Below are positions 58,097 through 64,000 of a stretch of 64,000 nucleotides of DNA, one piece after another. The DNA is from Phycomyces nitens (lineage: Eukaryota > Mucoromycota > Mucoromycetes > Mucorales > Phycomycetaceae). Position 1 is the stretch's first letter. The number at the start of each line of letters is the position of its first letter. Where the stretch lies: assembly GCA_022702545.1 (NCBI GenBank), contig JAHRBC010000004.1, positions 4,742,001 through 4,806,000 on the forward strand. Direction: 5' to 3'. The notes under the pieces were generated by a model. That model worked only from the letters and a program-made list of their open reading frames with translations, was not told where the DNA came from and searched no databases. A program made the translations under genes and the position numbers.

Positions 58097-58418
58097 GATG
58101 CTTGGTATACCGATTAACAAGCACAATATATACTGGTATGCTATCCAAAACAATATGCTTGGTTTATTTGATTGCTTCATTCTCTGATCACAATATTTTT
58201 ATAGCAATCGATGAAGACCAAAGGTGCTATCCAAGTCATGACAGTGATCCATAACAAGATGCTTGGCACGCCGATTGACAAGCACAACGTATACTGGTAT
58301 GCTATCCAAAATAATAAGCTCAGTTTATTTGATTGCTTCATTCTCTGACCACAATATTTTTATAGCAATCAGTGAAGACCAAAGGCCATCCAAGTCATAA
58401 CAACATGTTGTTGGCATC
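58097..58418. repeat. Second subterminal tandem duplication in CACTA-1
   Basis: Two copies with a period of about 161 bp (gatgcttgg at 58097 and 58258), each with actggtatgctatccaaaa and tgaagaccaaagg. Subterminal repeats of this kind are typical protein-binding zones in CACTA elements. Confidence 0.8.
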
Positions 58419-58814
58419 ATGTATAGATTGAGTAAAAGGTTTGTACCATATAAGTTTTATAATATTAAATAGTATTTGCTTTTGGTGTGTTTCTATATTA
58501 TTATTATATATATTTTATTTTAATATTATTTGAAATAAATCGAAATTATAATAAAAAATAAACCATTATTTCAAATAAATGGCAGTAAAAAAAGAATGGG
58601 TGCTAGTATATAAAGAAACAATTTTGGTTGGATAAAAAAAACGGTAGCTGTGCCTATTCCTGCCTCATAACTACCCTTTTTTTCACACTAAAAAAACGGT
58701 AACAGCTACCAAAATCGCCTTATACAGAGTCTTTACTACTGTTTTTTTTGGTGGGAAAAAACAGTAGTAATGCTACCAAAACAGTAGTCAGCTACCGTTT
58801 TTTCCGCCGTAGTA

Positions 58815-60033
58815 GCAATGCAGTGGGAAGCAAATGAAAAAGGAAATATAAATCAAAGGAAAAGAAAAGGGGAAAATATTTAGAATTCAATGGTGTTGTT
58901 GACGTAGATGAATGATTCCAAGAGATCAGGTCATGCCTTGCATGTCCCAAGGGAAGGTGACGTCTTCAACTGTCCCAAGGTAAAAACTTTGAAGTAACTT
59001 AGTAAATTGAGGGTTGGTGGTCGTTGCTGGAAGATTCTACAACACTTGTGTCAAAATTGACACGTGTGGTGCTTAGCAATGTGGTAGATGTCAATAAAGA
59101 AGAAATTGAATAAAACAAATATAGAAATATAAAAGAATAAATAAAAGATATTGCCGGGTTTGAGGGTAATGGGTTCAAAATAGAGTAAAAAGTGAGTGTC
59201 TATTCCACAAGAACACTCTAAATACGAATAACAAGGGGGTTAAGTTCTCTATTCCACAAGAGAGACTTAATAAAATGATATAAGGAAATAACTGAACTCA
59301 AGTGAGAACAATTAAGATACAACAATCAAACTACAAAGAGGGGTACAAATAATATAATCAAAACCAATCCACTGCAGGGACTTGGTTAAAACAAACAGAT
59401 AATAAATGGAAAATCGACAAGAGAAATAGCAACTGTGTGCCTCGAAAACTTGTAGTCAGAATATAAGACAGATGATAATCCTTGTTTATTGAAAGAATTC
59501 AAAGGGGTATTTATACTACTTTGTGGATAAACGATATTGAACAATTCTACTTAGATGATGTAAATTGTTATAAGAAAATGGGCTAAGAGACATCAGTGAC
59601 TATCATATAATGCTTGGTTAAAAGAAAATGAGAAGTGTCTTTAACAATTTTGGTAAAGGACAACCTTCAAGGAAAACTAAAGAGAAAAATGAAATAATGT
59701 AAAAAGGATTTCTAAACTAAGTTGATGTTCTTTACTGAAAGTGTTAAGAACAGAGCAACGGAAAAATGTAATAAAATAATTGACTAATTTTTAGTCGAAG
59801 AAAATAGTACTTGAGAAATTTGACTAAGTCAACATCCTCTTTAACAAAAATGGGATGGACAAGAAAACAGGAGAAAAAGGAAAAAGGGGTGAAATCATCG
59901 CAATCGTTGGGCCGCCGTCGGTGTTACAAATACATTCCTACCAGAAAGACCTCAAGTTCGGTACACGTCATGGGCCGGGAAGGGGTTCAGTCCGGGCAAG
60001 TGAAAAGAGCCGACAAAATCATGACGCGTGTTG
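58815..60033. other. 1.2-kb spacer between two inverted CACTA elements
   Basis: No gene seen. It contains two short hairpins, each with the loop sequence tattccacaag (about 59200-59225 and 59237-59265), and LTR-like signals (cttgtttattgaaagaattc and ggtatttatac near 59481-59516). Frames at 59811-60109 are open but featureless. Confidence 0.45.
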
Positions 60034-63000
60034 CACTACGGCGGAAAAAACGGTAGTAAAGACTCTGTATAAGGCGATTTCGGTAGCTGTTACCGTTTTT
60101 TTAGTGTGAAAAAAAAGGGTAGTTATGAGGCAGGAATAGGCACAGCTACCATTTTTTTTATCCAACAAAAATCGTTTCTTTATATACTATAGCCTCTCTT
60201 TTATATTACTTTATATACTAGCACCCATTCTTTTTTTACTGCCATTTATTTGAAATAATGGTTTATTTTTTATTATAATTTCAATTTATTTCAAATAATA
60301 TTAAAATATATATAATAATAATATAGAAACATACCAAAAGCAAATACTATTTAATATTATAAAACGTATATTGTACAAACCTTTTACTCAATCTATACAC
60401 GATGCCAACAACATGTTGTTATGACTTGGAAGGCCTTTGGTCTTCATCAATTGCTATAAAGATATTGTGGTCAGAGAATGAAGTGATCAAATAAACTGAG
60501 CATATTGTTTTGGGTAGCATACCAGTATATATTGTGCATGTTAATCAGCGTGCCGAGCATCTTGTTGTTGATCACTGTCATGACTTGGAAGGCCTTTGGT
60601 CTTCATCAATTGCTATAAAGCTATCTTGGTCAGAGAATGAAGTGATCAAATAAACCAAGCATATTGTTTTGGATAGCATACCAGTATATATTGTGCTTGT
60701 TAATCGGTATACCAAGCATCTCTTGAATTAATGCCACTATATGAAACGTACAGATGTAAATACTAGATGCAGTAGAAGAAGAATAGAGAATGCGCAATAT
60801 GATTAATTAAAGAGTGTAAACATATTATAATATTCTTACCATAGAAAATATATTGCTGTAAAGTCAGCTCATAAGATTTAAAACTAATTCGAATATAATA
60901 GTAATTGGCAGAATGAGTACATCATGAAGAAAACAATATATATATTCTACAGAGATTCCCAGGTGGGGAGGTGGGGAATGACAAACTTTAGTGTAATATA
61001 GCTGTAAAAAATTTTCACCTTTTTTTAGTGTCTGAAAAATTATGAGATGTGTTTCATTCCTTGATTAAAGATAGCAGAGCTGAAGATGTGGTATACAAGA
61101 TTCCAATCGGATGTTTATGTCATTGACAACCTTACATAAGGGAAGGTCATTTAGTTTTACTTCAAAAAAGTAGAGCAAAGAAAAGAAAAGAAATACAAAC
61201 TAACCTTGGCATAATACAGCTATAAAAAAATTTTCATTTTTTTTTGGTGTTTGAAAATGGGTGAGATGTGTGTTTCATTCCTAGATTAAAAACAACAGAG
61301 CTGAAGATGTGGTATACAAGATGCCAATCGGGCATTTATTAAGGTGGCAATCTTACGTGATGGAGAGTTATTCAATTTTATTTCAAAGGAGAGGACCAAA
61401 GCAAAGATAAAACAGCTAAAGGAAAAGAGGAAAAGAAAAAGTGCACTAAAACATATACTAAAAATATGAGAGAATCAATAAGAGCAGCCTAACGAATATT
61501 AAAGACTTAGTCTGTTTCTCTTAGATGAAGGCTCATTGCTCATTCCTAGTGGTGTAAACCTATATCAAACAGTAGAAATATTATATTAATATTAAATTGA
61601 GAATAGATGAGCAACAAAAAAGCTCTAACTTATAGTACATCTGTCATGATTGGTAATTCAGCCTCGTCATCTGTTTGAAATACCTCATCTTCCAAAAGAA
61701 AAGAACTGCTTGCTCCTTCCTGCTATAACATAATAAAAATATTGTATTAATTATAATGTATATTCAAATGTTTGTTAATTAATAAACTTGCCTGGCTGTT
61801 CTCTGTCATTTTTCTCTTACGAGTCTGGTTTGCACTCTTAAAGATGTCTCAGAGAATATTCTTGGCACACCACATTCTTTTGCACTTGTAAATGTAGAGT
61901 GCTATTGTCCTAGCCGTGCCACACTGGCCACAATTATTGATGACAGGTATGTTGATTTTGTCATCATTGACCAAGAAGTGTCTTTGCTGCTATTGTTATT
62001 ATTAGTCAAATAATCTCTTACCTATCCATGGAAAGAGTAATTAGAGTATACTCCAAGCTTATCACGTCAAACTTGAAGGGCGGTAGAAATGCCAGTTTGC
62101 TTGTTGAGCGCTTTGCTGTTCATAGCTTTGTCAGTTCAGCAAACAGCTCTCAGAATTATCCTAGTACAAGTCAGCCGTCCACATATAATGAAGCAAGTTT
62201 CTTAGATCTTCCAGATGGTGTAAGTGCTGCCCAGCTATGGGAGCCATTCAACTGACATGCCAGCTTGAATGATGATGACTTGGAAGGTGTCAGCAGCCCT
62301 GTTGTCAAGAATACTTTGGCAAAGTACTATGTGCGAAACAGTGGTATGAACAGTATTGAACTTGATGACCCGACAATTGTTGTTGCTTCTCGTCTTTGGA
62401 AAAATTCAACCGTACATTCTTCATGTATGTACCGAAGAATAAAAAACGAGACCAGACGTGGCAATCATCATGTGATGTTTACCTGTCCGTACAGAAAGTG
62501 AGTATTGGTATTATTCAAAATACAAAATAGAGATCACTTGCATTTTTTATATTTTTATCTAGCCGTCGCAATATAACTATTCAAAGCTGGTTTATTGGCA
62601 CCATGGAATTTTATTTTGAGCATAAAGAGGTTGATGGCACACTGCACTTTCTGGCATTTGTTGAAGTGATGAAAGAGCATGGTACAGCAGCCCATGACTC
62701 ATCTGTGCCAATCGTAATATGGCGGTCACACAGCTCAACTGGACAAACAACCCAGCCAAAATATGCTGTTAATGTGGATGACATTCAGCATCAAGTTGGG
62801 CTCATCCAGTACCCTCCGAGTAGTAATCAGTTCTTTATCATTGCACCATATTATGTGTTTAATGACAATCTGCGTGTGACCATGGGGAACCTTGCCACTT
62901 CATAAAAATTTTCTTTTTCTTTTTTCTTTCCTTATAAATATCAATACCAAATAAAATAAAATAAAATGGCTAATAATGTCAAAAACAAAAAAATTGTTTC

Positions 63001-63315
63001 AAAAAAACGGTAGCATAACTACCGTTTTGTTCACACAGGCAAAAAATTATTTTTCTCAAAAATGCTCAACATCTTTAACACCAAATAAAATGCTCATTTC
63101 AATAAACAACATTGCCTAAAAACTTACGAGCCCTTTATATGGTACTACAACTACCTCATTGCCAGATGAAAAGACATTTCATGCAACTTTTATGAATCGG
63201 GATCAATGACATTACCTTTCAACCACAATCTGCGGAGATAAAGTGCTCTAAAATCATAAAAAATGGTAGTTATGCTACCGTTTTTGGCACAGCTACCGGT
63301 CCTTCCGCTGTAGTG
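60034..63315 (+). mobile_element. Internally deleted CACTA element, inverted relative to CACTA-1 (CACTA-2)
   Basis: 3282 bp, CACTACGGCGGAAAAAACGG at the left and GGTCCTTCCGCTGTAGTG at the right, flanked by the 3-bp duplication ttg (60031-60033 and 63316-63318). Its left 2.07 kb is the reverse of 56714-58814, and its right 1.2 kb is the reverse of 49138-50353. About 6.36 kb with transposase and two other genes is absent. The junction lies at 62098-62102 on the shared pentamer TGCTT. Confidence 0.92.
62028..62905 (+). CDS. Stand-alone Tnp2 C-terminal-domain-like protein of CACTA-2, 3 exons
   Basis: Exons 62028-62217, 62287-62497 and 62563-62905 give 247 residues. The first intron (69 nt) removes a TGA that both element copies share. 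The first 25 codons (MERVIRVYSKLITSNLKGG) come from the other side of the deletion and supply a new ATG. From LLVERF on, the protein follows the CACTA-1 gene. Its order of features, FLDLPDG, LAKYYV, GTMEFYFEHKE, HFLAFVEV, DIQHQVGLI, FFIIAPYYVF, parallels the Tnp2 C-terminus (IFLDAS, LLAYYV, GEIQYIFVHQF, HVFAFVRW, ILPVHRLLL, RMLVIPLP). No catalytic core is present. A regulatory role is inference. Confidence 0.68.
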
Positions 63316-63318
63316 TTG

Positions 63319-64000
63319 AGTTTGGTTGTGTAGTGTAAACTGGTCAAGAAGGTTTACGGACAGTTAAAGGCTAGTTGATTTCACTCGGGACAATCAATGG
63401 ACAGAAATCGGGATAAGAACGGACAGCAATGGACAGCAACGGACGGAAAATACGAACAACGGACAATGGAACCAACAGTGAGACAGAGATCTTATAACTT
63501 TAACGGAAAACAGCCTTGTATTTCACTCAGGACAATACAAGCTCAAATTGGGTTCAAAAGAAAATAATCGGAAAACTGAATGAATTTTTATTGATAGAGA
63601 TATTGCTCTTCTTTTATACAAAACTATTGAATAGTTCTTCTTACTAATTATGTTATTCAAATGCCATTCCAATCGTAGCTAAAGATAAAAGAGATTATAT
63701 GAACAAATCCGGAAAAGTGTCAATGAACAAGAAGTATAAAATATGGGGGGTAAGCTGGAAAGAATTATCAAAGTGTGAACAATGGAATGGGTAAAGGTAA
63801 AAATGTCAGGATAAATCAAAGTGAGGGGAAATAATCTTTAAAGATAAAAAAGGAAAAAGAATTGAGACAATATTCTCGACAAGAAATCCGGAAATTTGGG
63901 ATAACTTCAGGTCCCGCTGAAGTTCTGACGATGGTAATGACGGTTAGTTGTGACGTAGCGCTCTTTCTTGGTGGGGCCCTTAGTGACGTCACGGAATTTC
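63319..64000. other. LTR-like sequence at the window end
   Basis: Contains acggacaacggacaat-type degenerate repeats (63400-63470), then gttcaaaagaaaataatcgg and an AATTTTTATTGATAG/TTTTATAC promoter-like block (63580-63620) related to 48840-48930. Probably an LTR or solo LTR running out of the window. No gene. Confidence 0.45.

Larger units (their letters stand above)
49138..58814 (-). mobile_element. Complete CACTA/EnSpm-type transposon (CACTA-1)
   Basis: 9.68 kb, starting CACTATGGCAGAAGGACC and ending GTTTTTTCCGCCGTAGTA (last base changed from the expected TAGTG). A perfect 3-bp duplication, gca, flanks it (49135-49137 and 58815-58817). The ends share short inverted motifs (CACTA.GGC.GAA, GGTAGCTG). 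It carries a Tnp2-type transposase, a four-exon gene, a seven-exon candidate gene and a broken Tnp2 C-terminal-like gene. Subterminal regions are repetitive. Confidence 0.9.

Noticed and set aside
62253..62255. TGA seen first as a nonsense mutation in the Tnp2 C-terminal-like gene
   Set aside because: It is shared by both copies and falls inside a 69-nt stretch with a good donor and acceptor whose removal keeps the frame, so it is better read as intronic.
1..64000. tRNA and rRNA genes
   Set aside because: No stretch with paired A-box/B-box signals and a foldable cloverleaf was recognised by eye; a covariance-model scan would be needed to exclude them.

Overview
This window comes from a fungus, most likely an early-diverging one (Mucoromycota, Mucorales-like). 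The reasons are compact host genes with many 40-80 bp introns, AT-rich intergenic DNA, a strikingly high share of GC-AG introns, and host proteins of fungal type (Iml2, Pin4/Cip1-like, Dma1-like, Fis1, SET and RGS proteins). I cannot name the species. All exon maps below were assembled by eye from splice consensus, reading-frame continuity and protein-family knowledge.

Left half, 1-31.6 kb, is a host gene region. In order: IML2-family TPR protein (+), O6-alkylguanine-DNA alkyltransferase (-), type II membrane glycosyltransferase-like protein (+), Pin4/Cip1-like RNA-binding protein (-), TBC/GRAM/EF-hand RabGAP (+, 17 exons including a 5-nt micro-exon), an FHA-only protein and its FHA-RING neighbour (both +, Dma1-like), a small basic protein (+), malic enzyme (-), a 4.4-kb AT-rich stretch without convincing genes, FIS1 (+), a SET-domain protein (+), an RGS protein (-), an F-box/LRR protein (-) and mitochondrial GatB/Pet112 (+). 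They are single-gene transcription units of general cell biology, not one pathway. Three act in mitochondria or on mitochondria-linked processes (Fis1, GatB, possibly Iml2).

Right half, 31.7-64 kb, is a transposon graveyard and nursery. A Helitron remnant with its 3' terminus (31.76-34.74 kb) abuts a Ty3/gypsy chromovirus (34.74-41.83 kb) with Tf1-style self-priming signals. That chromovirus carries a nested Tc1/mariner copy and a nested solo LTR. It is followed by a CACTA end fragment, a second and younger chromovirus (43.04-48.51 kb, TSD atatt), a complete CACTA/EnSpm element (49.14-58.81 kb, TSD gca) with an apparently intact spliced Tnp2 transposase and three other genes, and an inverted, internally deleted relative of it (60.03-63.32 kb, TSD ttg). 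LTR-like debris fills the gaps.

The most interesting system is the CACTA family. Besides transposase it encodes a separate short protein that resembles the C-terminal domain of its own Tnp2. The 3.3-kb deletion derivative has lost the transposase but kept this short gene intact, and the deletion junction gave it a new in-frame ATG. This layout recalls repressor-producing deletion derivatives of other DNA transposons, which here is inference only.
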